From positions 62,001 to 126,000 of the forward strand of contig NZ_PRDB01000009.1 of assembly GCF_002925905.1 (NCBI RefSeq): a DNA stretch of 64,000 bases. Direction: 5' to 3'. The position numbers were made by a program, and so were the translations under genes. Origin of the DNA: Klebsiella michiganensis (GTDB taxonomy: Bacteria; Pseudomonadota; Gammaproteobacteria; Enterobacterales; Enterobacteriaceae). Positions 17,210 to 28,482 of this stretch are shown here, piece by piece. The number at the start of each line of letters is the position of its first letter. The stretch's first letter is position 1. The notes under the pieces are model-generated. The model searched no databases. It saw only the letters and a list, made by a program, of their open reading frames with translations, and had not been told where the DNA came from.

Positions 17210-19354
17210 TTATGCTTGCTGCTGGGAAGACTGAATCGCGGTCAGGGCGATGGTATAGACGATATCGTCAACCAGCGCGCCACGGGACAGGTCGTTCACC
17301 GGCTTACGCATCCCCTGCAGCATCGGCCCGATGGAGATCAGGTCGGCAGAACGCTGTACGGCTTTGTAAGTGGTGTTACCGGTGTTCAGATCCGGGAAGA
17401 TGAACACGGTCGCGCGGCCGGCAACCGGGGAGTTCGGCGCTTTGGATTTCGCAACGTCAGCCATGACCGCCGCATCGTACTGCAGCGGGCCGTCGATCAT
17501 CAGGTCAGGACGTTTTTCCTGCGCCAGACGCGTGGCTTCGCGTACTTTCTCTACATCGCTGCCTGCGCCGGAGGTGCCGGTGGAGTAGGAGAGCATGGCC
17601 ACGCGCGGTTCGATGCCGAAGGCAATTGCGGAGTCTGCGGACTGGATGGCGATTTCAGCCAGCTGTTCAGCGGTCGGATCCGGGTTGATCGCGCAGTCGC
17701 CGTAAACGTAAACCTGTTCCGGCAGCAGCATGAAGAATACGGAGGAGACCAGGGAGCTGCCCGGAGCCGTTTTGATCAGCTGCAGCGGCGGACGGATGGT
17801 GTTGGCGGTGGTGTGAACCGCGCCGGATACCAGACCGTCAACTTCGTCCTGCTCCAGCATCAGGGTGCCGAGAACCACGTTGTCTTCCAGCTGCTCGCGG
17901 GCAACCGCTTCGGTCATCCCCTTGCTCTTACGCAGCTCGACCAGGCGAGCAACGTAGCTTTCGCGAACCACTTCCGGGTCAACGATTTCAATACCGGCGC
18001 CCAGCTCTACGCCCTGAGAGGCGGCCACGCGGGTGATTTCATCCGGGTTACCCAGCAGTACGCAGGTGGCGATACCGCGCTCGGCGCAGATAGCCGCGGC
18101 TTTAACGGTACGCGGCTCGTTGCCTTCCGGCAGCACGACGCGCTTGCCTGCTTTACGCGCCAGCTCGGTAAGCTGATAGCGGAAGGCTGGCGGAGAGAGG
18201 CGACGGCTGCGCTCGGAAGTCGCGGTCAGCGATTCAATCCAGTCGGCGTTGATATAGTTAGCCACGTATTCCTGAACTTTCTCGATGCGCTCGTGATCGT
18301 CAACCGGAACTTCCAGGTTGAAGCTCTGCAGGCTCAGAGAGGTTTGCCAGGTGTTGGTGTTAACCATGAATACCGGCAGGCCGGTTGCAAACGCGCGTTC
18401 GCACAGTTTGCTGATGCGGGCGTCCATTTCGTAGCCGCCGGTCAGCAGGATAGCGCCGATTTCCACGCCGTTCATCGCGGCCAGGCAGGCGGCAACCAGA
18501 ACGTCAGGACGGTCTGCGGAAGTGACCAGCAGGGAGCCTGCGCGGAAGTGTTCCAGCATGTGCGGAATGCTACGCGCACAGAAGGTGACGGACTTCACGC
18601 GACGGGTATTGATGTCGCCTTCGTTGATGATGGTGGCGTTCAGGTGATGTGCCATATCAATCGCGCGGGTGGCGATCAGATCGAAGCTCCACGGCACCGC
18701 GCCCAGAACCGGTAATGGGCTACCGCTCTGCAGCTGAGCCGGATCGATCTTCACGACTTTTGCTTTGGAAGAGTCGTCGAAGATTTCCGACAGGTCAGGG
18801 CGAGTACGGCCCTGTTCGTCAACCGGCGCATTCAGCTTGTTGACGATCACGCCGGTGACGCTGGTGTTTTTCGCGCCGCCGAAGCTGCTGCGAGTCAGCT
18901 CAATGCGCTCTTTCAGCTGTTCTGGAGTATCGGTACCCTGGGACATCACAAAAACGATTTCAGCGTTCAGCGTTTTCGCGATTTCGTAGTTCAGAGACTG
19001 GGCAAACTGATGTTTGCGGGTCGGGACCAGACCTTCAACCAGCACCACTTCCGCATCTTGCGCGTTGGCGTGGTAGTTGGCGATGATCTCTTCCATCAGC
19101 ACGTCTTTCTGATTGCTGGAGAGCAGCGACTCAACGTGGCTCATCTTCAGCGGTTCTGCGGCCGGAAGGTCGGAGTTCGCGCGAATAATAGTGGTAGTCT
19201 GGTCTGGCGCATCGCCACCGGCACGCGGTTGAGCGATAGGTTTAAAGACGCTCAGACGAACGCCTTTACGTTCCATAGCACGGATAACACCGAGGCTGAC
19301 GCTGGTCAGGCCTACGCTGGTTCCGGTAGGGATCAGCATGATTGTACGGGACAC
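17210..19354 (-). CDS. pta: Phosphate acetyltransferase Pta
   Basis: Pta interconverts acetyl-CoA and acetyl phosphate, feeding AckA in acetate overflow and fermentation. The 714-aa product starts at the GTG at 19354 with a GAGGATATATC ribosome site, as in E. coli. The open frame continues 25 codons upstream but those residues have no counterpart. It has an N-terminal BioD-like P-loop domain ([17 protein letters not shown]), a DRTGG domain ([20 protein letters not shown]) and the C-terminal catalytic domain ([21 protein letters not shown]). It lies downstream of ackA with an ERIC element in the 200-bp gap. Confidence 0.97.
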   Translation of the reverse strand: MSRTIMLIPTGTSVGLTSVSLGVIRAMERKGVRLSVFKPIAQPRAGGDAPDQTTTIIRANSDLPAAEPLKMSHVESLLSSNQKDVLMEEIIANYHANAQDAEVVLVEGLVPTRKHQFAQSLNYEIAKTLNAEIVFVMSQGTDTPEQLKERIELTRSSFGGAKNTSVTGVIVNKLNAPVDEQGRTRPDLSEIFDDSSKAKVVKIDPAQLQSGSPLPVLGAVPWSFDLIATRAIDMAHHLNATIINEGDINTRRVKSVTFCARSIPHMLEHFRAGSLLVTSADRPDVLVAACLAAMNGVEIGAILLTGGYEMDARISKLCERAFATGLPVFMVNTNTWQTSLSLQSFNLEVPVDDHERIEKVQEYVANYINADWIESLTATSERSRRLSPPAFRYQLTELARKAGKRVVLPEGNEPRTVKAAAICAERGIATCVLLGNPDEITRVAASQGVELGAGIEIVDPEVVRESYVARLVELRKSKGMTEAVAREQLEDNVVLGTLMLEQDEVDGLVSGAVHTTANTIRPPLQLIKTAPGSSLVSSVFFMLLPEQVYVYGDCAINPDPTAEQLAEIAIQSADSAIAFGIEPRVAMLSYSTGTSGAGSDVEKVREATRLAQEKRPDLMIDGPLQYDAAVMADVAKSKAPNSPVAGRATVFIFPDLNTGNTTYKAVQRSADLISIGPMLQGMRKPVNDLSRGALVDDIVYTIALTAIQSSQQQA

Positions 19355-19414
19355 GATATATCCTCTTTCGTTACCGCCAGTATCAGGCGGGATACAAAAC
19401 TGCACCACCAGCTT

Positions 19415-19537
19415 CCCGTCATACTTCAAGTTGCATGTGCGTTGGCTTTACTCGCTCACCCCAGTTACGTACTACTCGTACGCTCCTGGGGATTCTCTGC
19501 GTCGCCGCCTTCCTGCAACTCGAATTATTTAGGGTTA
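19415..19537 (+). repeat. ERIC element between ackA and pta
   Basis: About 122 bp matching the enterobacterial repetitive intergenic consensus: an end GTCATACTTCAAGTTGCAT, a core with CTCGCTCACCCCAGTTAC and GCTCCTGGGGATTC, and a far end CTGCAACTCGAATTATTTAGGG. It lies in the same orientation as the second copy at about 52326 and would be transcribed in the ackA-pta mRNA. Exact ends are uncertain by a few bases. Confidence 0.88.
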
Positions 19538-19554
19538 TGGCTGGCGGTGTGGAA

Positions 19555-20757
19555 TCAGGCGGTCAGACGGTTGGCGTCTTGCGCGATGACCAGCTCTTCG
19601 TTGGTCGGAATGACGATAGCCGGGCGAGTGCCTTCTTTGTTGATGAAGCCAGACTTGCCGAAACGGGCAGCCAGGTTGCGCTCGTGATCAACTTCAAAGC
19701 CCAGTACGCCCAGTTTGCCCAGAGACAGTTCGCGAACCATCGCGGCGTTCTCACCGATACCACCGGTGAATACGACAGCGTCCAGACGACCGTCCATCAG
19801 CGCGGTGTAGGAGCCGATATATTTCGCCAGGCGGTGGCAGTAAACGTCCATGGCACGTTTAGCGTCAGCTTTTTCCTGGTAGTTGTCTTCAACGTAGCGG
19901 CAGTCGCTGGTCACTTCGGTCAAACCGAGCAGACCGGACTCTTTGGTCAGCATTTTGTTGATGGCGTCTACGCTCATGCCCAGGGCATCGTGCAGATGGA
20001 AAATGATTGCCGGGTCGATATCGCCAGAACGCGTACCCATAACCAGACCTTCCAGCGGAGTCAGACCCATGGAAGTGTCAACGCATTTACCGTTGCGGAT
20101 AGCGGAAACGGAACCACCGTTGCCCAGATGGCAGGTGATGATGTTCAGCTCTTCAACCGGTTTGTTCAGAACTTTCGCGGCTTCCTGAGTCACATAGAAG
20201 TGGCTGGTGCCGTGCGCGCCGTAGCGACGTACGCCGTGTTCTTTGTACAGGCTGTACGGCAGGGCATAGAGGTAAGATTCTTCCGGCATGGTCTGATGGA
20301 ACGCGGTGTCGAACACGGCAACGTTCTTGTCTTTCAGATTAGGGAAAGATTTCAGCGCCTCAGCGATACCGATCAGGTGCGCCGGGTTGTGCAGCGGAGC
20401 GAAAGAGGCGGAGTCTTTGATTCCCTGAATCACGGAGTCATCGATAACGACGGAGCTGGTGTATTTTTCACCACCGTGAACGATGCGGTGGCCGATTGCG
20501 GTCAGCTGAGCAGACAGTTCTGGTTTTTGTGCCAGAATAGTGTTAACGATAAAGTTCAGCGCTTCACTGTGAGCAGCGCCAGCGCCTAATTCGGCTTCTT
20601 GCTTGCTGCCGTCCATTTTCCATTTGATACGGGCTTCAGGAAGATGGAAACATTCTGCTAAACCAGACAGGTATTCGTCGCCGTTGACGGCATCAAGGAT
20701 AGCGAATTTCAGAGAGGAGCTACCGCAGTTCAGAACCAGTACTAACTTACTCGACAT
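19555..20757 (-). CDS. ackA: Acetate kinase AckA
   Basis: AckA makes acetate and ATP from acetyl phosphate. The 400-aa product opens [14 protein letters not shown], the phosphate-binding motif of the acetokinase family, and contains [19 protein letters not shown] and the adenosine-binding region [12 protein letters not shown]. The length equals that of E. coli AckA. It heads the ackA-pta unit and is divergent from yfbV across 336 bp. Confidence 0.97.
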   Translation of the reverse strand: MSSKLVLVLNCGSSSLKFAILDAVNGDEYLSGLAECFHLPEARIKWKMDGSKQEAELGAGAAHSEALNFIVNTILAQKPELSAQLTAIGHRIVHGGEKYTSSVVIDDSVIQGIKDSASFAPLHNPAHLIGIAEALKSFPNLKDKNVAVFDTAFHQTMPEESYLYALPYSLYKEHGVRRYGAHGTSHFYVTQEAAKVLNKPVEELNIITCHLGNGGSVSAIRNGKCVDTSMGLTPLEGLVMGTRSGDIDPAIIFHLHDALGMSVDAINKMLTKESGLLGLTEVTSDCRYVEDNYQEKADAKRAMDVYCHRLAKYIGSYTALMDGRLDAVVFTGGIGENAAMVRELSLGKLGVLGFEVDHERNLAARFGKSGFINKEGTRPAIVIPTNEELVIAQDANRLTA

Positions 20758-21093
20758 GGAAGTACCTTTTATGATACGTGGCTAAAAAAACGTCAGTGTG
20801 TCACAAAGCGTAGCGCAGGATGACATCGACATTTATGATTAACATCATGCCTTGTACTGTTTTCGGGCACGATGAGAGAAGTACATTTGATTTTATGTCA
20901 TTTTGCATAATTTTCAGCCGGTGGCAGAATATGCGATAATTTGACTAACCTGGTAAAAGGGTCTAACCGCCCCTCAGGTGCGCACAGAATACCTGATTGA
21001 GGCCGCCATTGCCAAAATCTTTTGAACGTTGTCATGCACAGTTGGTGTTTTACACAAATTTTTTAAGTTTTATATGTAAAGTTGAGGTAAGCC
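20758..21093. other. Intergenic region between divergent ackA and yfbV
   Basis: This 336-bp region must hold the ackA and yfbV promoters. It is AT-rich from 20880 to 20945 and contains scattered TATAAT-like words such as ATGCGATAATTTGAC, but I cannot assign a start site with confidence. No gene was seen. Confidence 0.4.
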
Positions 21094-21549
21094 ATGTCCG
21101 GTCCCGAGAATCGCCCTGTGAGTTTTTTTGGCTTGTTTCGCCACGGGCAGCACTATGCAAAGACCTGGCCCCTGGATAAGCGCCTTGCCCCGGTGTTTAT
21201 TGAAAACCGTATTATTCGCGCCACGCGCTATGCGATTCGCATCATGCCGCCGGTGGCGATTTTCACGCTGTGCTGGCAAATCGCCCTCGGCGGCCAGCTG
21301 GGCCCTGCCGTGGCTACCGCGCTGTTCGCGCTGAGTCTGCCGATGCAAGGCTTATGGTGGCTGGGTAAGCGTTCGGTAACGCCGCTGCCGCCGTCGATAC
21401 TGAACTGGTTTTATGAAGTACGGGGTAAACTGCAGGAGGCGGGACAAGCGCTGACGCCGGTTGACGGCAAGCCGGATTATCAGGCTTTAGCTGACACGCT
21501 TAAGCGCGCCTTCAAACAACTGGATAAAACTTTCCTTGATGATTTGTAA
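21094..21549 (+). CDS. yfbV: UPF0208 membrane protein YfbV
   Basis: YfbV is a 151-aa inner-membrane protein with two hydrophobic segments (about residues 47-90: [15 protein letters not shown] and [22 protein letters not shown]). In E. coli it has been linked to Ter macrodomain organisation. Conserved ends [21 protein letters not shown] and [12 protein letters not shown] identify it. A GAGG site precedes the ATG and a strong terminator follows. Confidence 0.93.
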   Translation: MSGPENRPVSFFGLFRHGQHYAKTWPLDKRLAPVFIENRIIRATRYAIRIMPPVAIFTLCWQIALGGQLGPAVATALFALSLPMQGLWWLGKRSVTPLPPSILNWFYEVRGKLQEAGQALTPVDGKPDYQALADTLKRAFKQLDKTFLDDL

Positions 21550-21572
21550 TTGCATCGGGAAAACGCATATAA

Positions 21573-22130
<558 letters not shown>

Positions 22131-22141
22131 TGGAGGTTCCC

Positions 22142-22801
22142 GTGCAGTGTAAAGGTTTCCTGTTTGATCTTGACGGGACATTGGTCGATTCGCTGCCGGT
22201 TGTGGAGCGTTCGTGGTGCAAATGGGCGGATCGGTTCAGTATCCCTCATGATGAAGTGCTGAACTTCATTCATGGCAAACAGGCGATAACCTCGTTGCGT
22301 CATTTTCTCCCCGGCCGCAGCGAAGAGGAGATTCAGGCAGAGTTCAGCCTGCTGGAAACGGTAGAAGCAACGGATACGGATGGCGTAACGGCGCTGCCGG
22401 GCGCGGTGGCGTTGCTCAGGACGCTCGATCGCGCGGGGATTCCGTGGGCGATCGTGACGTCGGGGTCGATACCCGTCGCCCACGCTCGTCATCGTGCCGC
22501 GGGGCTGCCTGAGGCGAAGGTTTTTGTTACCGCCGAGCGCGTAAAGCACGGGAAACCCGCACCGGACGCCTACCTGCTGGGGGCTGAACTGTTGGGGCTG
22601 GCGCCGGGGGATTGCGCCGTCGTGGAGGATGCGCCTGCCGGTCTGCTCGCCGGGCTGAATGCCGGCTGTCGCACCATCGCGGTCAATGTGCCCGCCGATG
22701 CGCCGCGTCTTGATGAAGCGGATTTAGTATTAACGACGCTGGAGAGCCTGCAGGTTGAACGCCTGCCTGACGGCAACGTGAATATTATCCTTAAAGATTA
22801 A
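22142..22801 (+). CDS. hxpA: HAD-family sugar phosphatase HxpA (YfbT)
   Basis: This haloacid-dehalogenase-like phosphatase acts on hexose and polyol phosphates in E. coli. HAD motif I FDLDGTLVDS, motif II IVTSGS, and motif III/IV HGKPAPDAYL with VVEDAPAGLLAGL are present in a 219-aa product. I chose the GTG at 22142, which has GGAGG 6 bp upstream; the ATG at 22130 overlaps the yfbU stop but lies before that ribosome site. A terminator follows. Confidence 0.92.
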   Translation: MQCKGFLFDLDGTLVDSLPVVERSWCKWADRFSIPHDEVLNFIHGKQAITSLRHFLPGRSEEEIQAEFSLLETVEATDTDGVTALPGAVALLRTLDRAGIPWAIVTSGSIPVAHARHRAAGLPEAKVFVTAERVKHGKPAPDAYLLGAELLGLAPGDCAVVEDAPAGLLAGLNAGCRTIAVNVPADAPRLDEADLVLTTLESLQVERLPDGNVNIILKD

Positions 22802-22812
22802 TCTCATGATTT

Positions 22813-22837
22813 AGCCCCGCGCCGGCGGGGCTTTTTT
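22813..22837 (+). terminator. Terminator after hxpA
   Basis: An 8-bp stem (AGCCCCGC with GCGGGGCT) and 4-nt loop are followed by five Ts, 11 bp after the hxpA stop codon. Confidence 0.9.
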
Positions 22838-22877
22838 ATGCCAGACTTCCAACTCCATCTTCTGACAAGGATAAGTT

Positions 22878-24710
22878 GTGAACGGTGAATTGATTTGGGT
22901 GTTATCTCTTCTTGCCGTAGCCGTCGTGCTCTTTGCCACCGGAAAAGTGCGCATGGACGCTATCGCATTGCTGGTGATTGTCGCTTTCGTCCTCAGCGAC
23001 ACTTTAACGCTCAGCGAGGCCTTCTCCGGCTTTAGCGATCCTAACGTTATTCTTATTGCCGCGCTTTTTATTATTGGCGATGGGCTGGTGCGCACCGGGG
23101 TCGCCACCAAAATGGGCTCCTGGCTGGTGAAGGTTGCCGGCAACAGCGAAACCAAAATGCTGGTCTATTTGATGTTAACCGTTGCCGGATTAGGGGCGTT
23201 TATGAGCTCGACCGGCGTGGTGGCCATTTTTATCCCCGTGGTGCTCAGCGTGTCGATGCGCATGAACACCTCCCCTTCGCGGTTGATGATGCCGCTCAGT
23301 TTTGCCGGACTTATCAGCGGGATGATGACCCTGGTGGCCACACCGCCCAACCTGGTCGTTAACAGCGAACTTTTACGCGAAGGGCTGCAAGGATTCAGCT
23401 TTTTTAGCGTTACGCCGATAGGTCTGGTGGTGCTGGTTCTGGGCGTTTTCTATATGCTGGTGATGCGCTTTATGCTCAAAGGGGAAGAGGGCGAGCAAGC
23501 GCGAGATGGCCGAAAAAGAAGCACCTTCCGCGATCTCATTAAAGATTATCATCTCACGGGGCGCGCGCGCCGCCTGGCCATACGCCCCGGCTCGCCGATG
23601 ATTGGCCAGCGCCTGGACGACCTGAAGCTACGCGAGCGCTACGGGGCGAACGTTATCGGCGTTGAGCGCTGGCGGCGCTTTCGGCGGGTTATCGTTAACG
23701 TTAACGGCGTATCGGAATTCCGCGCCCGCGACGTCTTGCTGATCGATATGTCGGCCTCGGACGTGGATTTGCGCCAGTTCTGCGGCGAGCAGATGCTCGA
23801 ACCGATGGTGCTGCGCGGCGAATATTTTTCCGATCAGGCGCTGGACGTGGGGATGGCGGAAGTCTCTCTGATCCCGGATTCAGAACTGATTGGCAAGTCG
23901 GTGCGCGAAATCGCCTTTCGTACCCGTTTCGATTTGAACATCGTGGGGCTGAAACGCGATGGCAAAGCCCTTGACGGCGCGGTGACCGATGAAGCCTTGC
24001 AGCTTGGCGATATCATGCTGGTGGTGGGCAACTGGCGGCAGATAGCGCTGCTGGCTAAGCGGGGCCGTGACTTTGTGGTGCTGAATATGCCCATCGAGGT
24101 CAACGACGCCTCGCCGGCGCATAGCCAGGCGCCGCACGCGATTTTCTGTCTGGTGCTGATGGTCGCGCTGATGCTGACTGACGAAATTCCTAACCCTATA
24201 GCGGCCATCATTGCCTGCCTGCTGATGGGGAAATTCCGCTGTATTAACGCCGAGAGCGCCTATAAAGCTATCCACTGGCCGAGCATTATCTTGATTGTCG
24301 GAATGATGCCTTTTGCTCTGGCGCTGCAGAAAACCGGCGGCGTGGATCTGGTGGTTCAGGGACTCATGGATGTGGCGGGGAGTAAAGGACCATACCTGAT
24401 GCTTGGCTGTCTGTTTGTGATGTGCGCGGCTATCGGCCTGTTTATTTCCAATACCGCCACCGCGGTGCTGATGGCGCCCATTGCGCTGGCCGCGGCAAAG
24501 TCGATGGGCGTTTCGCCTTATCCCTTTGCGATGGTGGTCGCCATGGCGGCCTCGGCGGCGTTTATGACCCCGGTATCGTCGCCGGTGAACACCCTGGTGC
24601 TGGGGCCGGGGAAATATTCATTCAGCGATTTTGTCAAAATCGGCGTGCCGTTCACCCTCCTGGTGATGGTGGTGTGCGTCCTGCTGATCCCGGTGCTGTT
24701 TCCGTTCTGA
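22878..24710 (+). CDS. yfbS: SLC13/DASS-type transporter with TrkA-C domains, YfbS
   Basis: YfbS is a 610-aa inner-membrane transporter of unknown substrate. It has two hydrophobic halves, each with the anion-transporter signature region ([40 protein letters not shown]), separated by two cytoplasmic TrkA-C (RCK-C) domains at about residues 210-400. The GTG start has an AAGGA site. It stands alone and converges on yfbR. Confidence 0.92.
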   Translation: MNGELIWVLSLLAVAVVLFATGKVRMDAIALLVIVAFVLSDTLTLSEAFSGFSDPNVILIAALFIIGDGLVRTGVATKMGSWLVKVAGNSETKMLVYLMLTVAGLGAFMSSTGVVAIFIPVVLSVSMRMNTSPSRLMMPLSFAGLISGMMTLVATPPNLVVNSELLREGLQGFSFFSVTPIGLVVLVLGVFYMLVMRFMLKGEEGEQARDGRKRSTFRDLIKDYHLTGRARRLAIRPGSPMIGQRLDDLKLRERYGANVIGVERWRRFRRVIVNVNGVSEFRARDVLLIDMSASDVDLRQFCGEQMLEPMVLRGEYFSDQALDVGMAEVSLIPDSELIGKSVREIAFRTRFDLNIVGLKRDGKALDGAVTDEALQLGDIMLVVGNWRQIALLAKRGRDFVVLNMPIEVNDASPAHSQAPHAIFCLVLMVALMLTDEIPNPIAAIIACLLMGKFRCINAESAYKAIHWPSIILIVGMMPFALALQKTGGVDLVVQGLMDVAGSKGPYLMLGCLFVMCAAIGLFISNTATAVLMAPIALAAAKSMGVSPYPFAMVVAMAASAAFMTPVSSPVNTLVLGPGKYSFSDFVKIGVPFTLLVMVVCVLLIPVLFPF

Positions 24711-24722
24711 TTCAGCGGCATC

Positions 24723-24755
24723 CTTCCCCGGTCAGGCTGACGCTGGCCGGGGAAG
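24723..24755. terminator. Hairpin between convergent yfbS and yfbR
   Basis: Nine-base perfect arms (CTTCCCCGG with CCGGGGAAG) flank a 15-nt loop that can itself pair in part. No long T run follows, so terminator strength is uncertain. Confidence 0.6.
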
Positions 24756-24762
24756 TGTGGGG

Positions 24763-25362
24763 TTATAAAGGCGAATCCTGGCTGATTTCATCGAGGGAAA
24801 GATGGAAGCTCGGGACGAACACCTGCATAAAGTAGTCCATCTCTGTGCTGCGGCGCGATTCCAGCGTTTTCTCAAGGCGGCCTTTGGCCAGCAGAAATTC
24901 ATTGTTCCCCGCCGATAGCTCTTCCAGACACTTCAGGTAGGCGCAAAGCGCATCCGCCTGCTTGACAAGGGATTTTTCCTCTTCGCTGTAGTGATGTTCA
25001 TCGATCAGCGGTTCAAAAATGTCGCGCAGTTCATCAGGAACCATATCGACCAGCTTCTGCTGGGCGATTTTTTCGATGGCTTTGTACTCTTGCGCGATCT
25101 GCGAATTGAAATATTTTACCGGCGTCGGCAGGTCGCCGGTCAGGACTTCCGAGGCATCGTGATACATCGCCAGCAGCGCGATGCGTTCGGCGTTAACCCG
25201 GCCGCCGAATTTACGATTTTTGATCGCCGCCAGCGCATGGGCCACCATCGCGACCTGTAAGCTGTGTTCGGAGACGTTTTCGGTGCGCACATTACGCATC
25301 AGCGGCCAGCGGTTGATCAGTTTCAGGCGGGAGAGGTGGGCAAAGAAATGACTCTGACTCAT
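24763..25362 (-). CDS. yfbR: 5'-deoxynucleotidase YfbR
   Basis: YfbR dephosphorylates deoxyribonucleoside 5'-monophosphates. The 199-aa product is an HD-domain hydrolase: [16 protein letters not shown] supplies the first histidine, [22 protein letters not shown] the HD pair, and [13 protein letters not shown] a later conserved segment. It lies 87 bp downstream of alaA on the same strand. Confidence 0.95.
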   Translation of the reverse strand: MSQSHFFAHLSRLKLINRWPLMRNVRTENVSEHSLQVAMVAHALAAIKNRKFGGRVNAERIALLAMYHDASEVLTGDLPTPVKYFNSQIAQEYKAIEKIAQQKLVDMVPDELRDIFEPLIDEHHYSEEEKSLVKQADALCAYLKCLEELSAGNNEFLLAKGRLEKTLESRRSTEMDYFMQVFVPSFHLSLDEISQDSPL

Positions 25363-25411
25363 AGGAACCCTTAATCAGTTACGACGTCGGGTGCCATTGT
25401 GCGCAGGGATT

Positions 25412-25436
25412 GCCGCCGGATGCAAATCCCGGCGGC
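25412..25436 (-). other. GC hairpin between alaA and yfbR
   Basis: GCCGCCGG and CCGGCGGC form an 8-bp perfect stem around 9 nt. It lies just past the alaA stop and has no T run, so it may be a 3'-end stabiliser. Confidence 0.5.
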
Positions 25437-25449
25437 TGGACAGATAAAA

Positions 25450-26667
25450 TCAGAGCTGGTGGTAGCCGGAAAGGAAACGCCCGAAACGGGTAATTGCCAT
25501 TTCAAGATCGTCTTCGCGCGGAAGGGTCACAATACGCACGTGGTCCGGCCACGGCCAGTTAAAGGCGGTACCCTGAACCAGCAGGACTTTCTCCTGCAGC
25601 AGAAAATCGAGCACCATCTTCTGGTCATCGTGAATATTAAAGCGTTTAGCGTCGATTTTCGGGAACATATACAGCGCGCCTTTCGGCTTAGTGCACGAGA
25701 CGCCCGGAATGTCGTTAATCAGCTCCCAGGCGCGATTACGCTGTTCATACAAGCGTCCGCCGGGAACAATAAATTCGCTGATGCTCTGATAGCCGCCGAG
25801 AGCTGTTTGGATCGCATGCTGGGCCGGGACGTTGGCGCACAGGCGCATAGAGGCCAGCATCTCCAGGCCTTCGATATAGCCTTTTGCGTGTTTCTTCGGC
25901 CCGTTCAGCACCATCCAGCCCTGGCGGAAGCCGGCAACGCGGTAGGTTTTTGACAGGCCGTTAAAGGTAACGGTGAGCAGATCCGGGGCCAGCGGCGCAA
26001 TTGAGTGGTGCTGCGCTTCATCGTAGAGGATCTTATCGTAGATCTCATCGGCGAAAATAATCAGGTTATGCTGGCGGGCGATCTCGACGATCTCCATCAG
26101 CAGCTCTTTTGAGTACACCGCGCCGGTTGGGTTATTCGGGTTGATAATCACGATGCCGCGGGTACGCGGGGTGATTTTCGCGCGGATATCGTCGAGGTCC
26201 GGGAACCAGTCGGAAGACTCATCGCAAAGATAGTGCACCGCTTTACCGCTGGAAAGCGCGACCGCGGCGGTCCACAGCGGATAATCCGGCGCCGGGACCA
26301 GCATTTCATCGCCGCTGTTCAGCAGCGCCTGCATGGCCTGGACGATAAGCTCCGAAACGCCGTTACCGATATAGATATCTTCGACCGTCACATCACGCAT
26401 ACCGCGGGCCTGGTAATGCTGCATGATGGCCTTACGGGCGGAATAGAGGCCCTTTGAATCACTGTAGCCCTGCGAGGTAGGGAGGTTGCGGATAACGTCA
26501 ACGAGGATCTCGTCAGGCGCGTCAAAGCCAAACGGCGCTGGGTTGCCGATGTTCAGCTTCAGGACTTTATTGCCTTCTTCTTCAAGGCGTTTCGCCTCTT
26601 TCAGAACCGGGCCGCGGATGTCGTAACAGACGTTATCTAACTTGCTGGATTTTTCGATGGGGGACAT
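25450..26667 (-). CDS. alaA: Glutamate-pyruvate aminotransferase AlaA
   Basis: AlaA makes alanine from pyruvate and glutamate. Starting at the ATG at 26667 gives 405 aa, the E. coli length; the open frame to 26697 lacks a ribosome site. It is a fold-type I aminotransferase: VIINPNNPTGAVYS, FADEIYDKILY and the PLP lysine in FNGLSKTYRVAGFRQGW near residue 240. It is divergent from lrhA across a long intergenic region. Confidence 0.96.
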   Translation of the reverse strand: MSPIEKSSKLDNVCYDIRGPVLKEAKRLEEEGNKVLKLNIGNPAPFGFDAPDEILVDVIRNLPTSQGYSDSKGLYSARKAIMQHYQARGMRDVTVEDIYIGNGVSELIVQAMQALLNSGDEMLVPAPDYPLWTAAVALSSGKAVHYLCDESSDWFPDLDDIRAKITPRTRGIVIINPNNPTGAVYSKELLMEIVEIARQHNLIIFADEIYDKILYDEAQHHSIAPLAPDLLTVTFNGLSKTYRVAGFRQGWMVLNGPKKHAKGYIEGLEMLASMRLCANVPAQHAIQTALGGYQSISEFIVPGGRLYEQRNRAWELINDIPGVSCTKPKGALYMFPKIDAKRFNIHDDQKMVLDFLLQEKVLLVQGTAFNWPWPDHVRIVTLPREDDLEMAITRFGRFLSGYHQL

Positions 26668-27555
26668 GAACCTTGACCTTTTAGCTGTTATCGCCACTCC
26701 CTGCCGTGGAAGTCAGCACGGAATAATGTACTCCGCCTCCCCGCTGTTTTGAAGGGTTAACAGGAGAAGATTTTGCTATTCATCGCTTTTTGGTTTAATC
26801 AATTTGTCTGGTGAGCTGCGCTTTTGTTTATACATTACACCTTTAATACTTTTATTGATGGTCTTATATTGTGCCTGGTGGTGTTTTGGCGAACGTTTAT
26901 CTGGTTTGTTGATTTAAAGAGGACCGGCGCTTGTTTTTTGCGCGTAAAACGAATCATCGTCTGGTGAACGTTTAATTCACAATACGCTGAAGGTTGTAAC
27001 AACTTTGCTAGATATTTTTAATGAAAGTATTTAATAGCTAAATGAGTTTTATTTTATGCAAGGAATATTCTTAGATCTGTTAATTTAATTAAAGTGCTGA
27101 CCAGCATTTAAAGTGGCCTGAGATAATACTGATTAACGCTTATAAATATTGTGGTTTTAGGTTAGAATATCGCCGTTAATACCGACATATGGCTATGCCA
27201 GGTAGCTTATTTCTTTATTAATACATTGTTATTGCAGGTTTTTGTTCTGCCTGATCCCGATGGCAAGGTTTGTCGCCGGTGAGGATGCAGACAATGGTCA
27301 TTGACGGCTATTTTTTTGCGTCACATCACAAAAACAAATGCGTCGTAATTAAAAGCGCTTAGGCGTACGAGCAAAATATTACTCTGAAATTCCGCGCATT
27401 TGCTGCGGATGAGTGCTTTCTAATGCAATAACGTTCGTCCAGTTGTTCATCCGTCCGTCTCTGGCGGGTAACGCGAAGCTTAAGGATTAGCCGGAAGCCT
27501 GGAGCACAGCATCAACAAGGCAGGTAAGCATTAGCCGCCTGAATGTGAAGCAAAT
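26668..27555. other. Long intergenic region between alaA and lrhA
   Basis: About 890 bp without a credible gene, strongly AT-rich from about 26760 to 27240. A comparably long untranslated region precedes lrhA in E. coli, where the promoter lies far upstream. Several TATAAT-like words occur (for example TAGAATAT at 27163) but none has a clear -35 partner. An unannotated small RNA cannot be excluded. Confidence 0.4.
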
Positions 27556-28482
27556 ATGATAAATGAAAATCGTTCGATACTAAATTTAGACCTCGATCTC
27601 TTGAGAACCTTTGTTGCCGTCGCCGATCTCAGTACCTTTGCCGCTGCCGCCGTCGCGGTGCGCCGGACCCAGTCAGCGGTGAGCCAGCAGATGCAGCGGC
27701 TGGAGCAGCTGGTTGGCAAAGAGCTGTTTGCTCGCCACGGGCGCAATAAGCTTCTGACCGAGCAGGGCATTCAGCTGCTGGGCTATGCGCGGAAAATTCT
27801 GCGCTTTAATGATGAAGCCTGTATGTCGCTCATGTTTGGCAGCCTGCAGGGAACGCTGACCGTGGGAGCCTCTGATGAGACGGCGGATACCATTTTACCG
27901 TGCCTGTTAAACCGGATTGGTAGTTTTTATCCCAGGCTGACGCTGGAAATCAAAGTCCTCAAACACCTTGATATCGTCGATATGCTGAAGAGCGGGGCAA
28001 TCGATCTTGCGCTGACGACCCGACAAACCAAGGGTTCTGACATGCTGACGCTGCGCACGTCGCCAACGCTGTGGTACTGCGCAGCGGATTATGTCCTCCC
28101 TCAGGGCGAGTCTGTCCCGCTTGTTTTGCTGGATGCCCCGGATCCGTTTCGGGAAGAGATCGTTGAGGTACTCAACGCCGCCGGCGTTGCGTGGCATCTT
28201 TCCCATGCGGCAAGCTCAATGGCGGGGGTGAAGGCGGCGGTGAAAGCCGGGCTTGGCGTGACCGCGCAGCCAGTAGAGATGATGAGCCCCGAATTTCGCG
28301 TACCGGGCCGGAGTGACGGTTTACCCGTGCTGCCGGATACCCGCTACATGCTGAACTGCAATCCGCAAAAGGCAAGCGAGCTGACGCAGGCCATTTTTCA
28401 GTCGCTGAGCGCAGAGTACCAGCCGTGGTCAACGCAACGCGTTTATACTCCCGAAGGGGGAGATAATTCCCTTATTTCCTGA
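27556..28482 (+). CDS. lrhA: LysR-type regulator LrhA
   Basis: LrhA represses flhDC and motility and in E. coli also acts on type 1 fimbrial switching through fimE. The 308-aa product has the LysR helix-turn-helix in [22 protein letters not shown] and [20 protein letters not shown], nearly identical to E. coli from memory. The effector domain (about residues 110-230) looks much less conserved than the DNA-binding part, while [18 protein letters not shown] is again close. It lies upstream of the nuo operon, as in E. coli. Confidence 0.9.
   Translation: MINENRSILNLDLDLLRTFVAVADLSTFAAAAVAVRRTQSAVSQQMQRLEQLVGKELFARHGRNKLLTEQGIQLLGYARKILRFNDEACMSLMFGSLQGTLTVGASDETADTILPCLLNRIGSFYPRLTLEIKVLKHLDIVDMLKSGAIDLALTTRQTKGSDMLTLRTSPTLWYCAADYVLPQGESVPLVLLDAPDPFREEIVEVLNAAGVAWHLSHAASSMAGVKAAVKAGLGVTAQPVEMMSPEFRVPGRSDGLPVLPDTRYMLNCNPQKASELTQAIFQSLSAEYQPWSTQRVYTPEGGDNSLIS

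Noticed and set aside
17192-18715. A 507-codon plus-strand open frame opposite pta
   Set aside because: It lies antisense to the clearly conserved pta gene. Its composition is the shadow expected from codon bias in GC-rich DNA, with no domain and no ribosome site.
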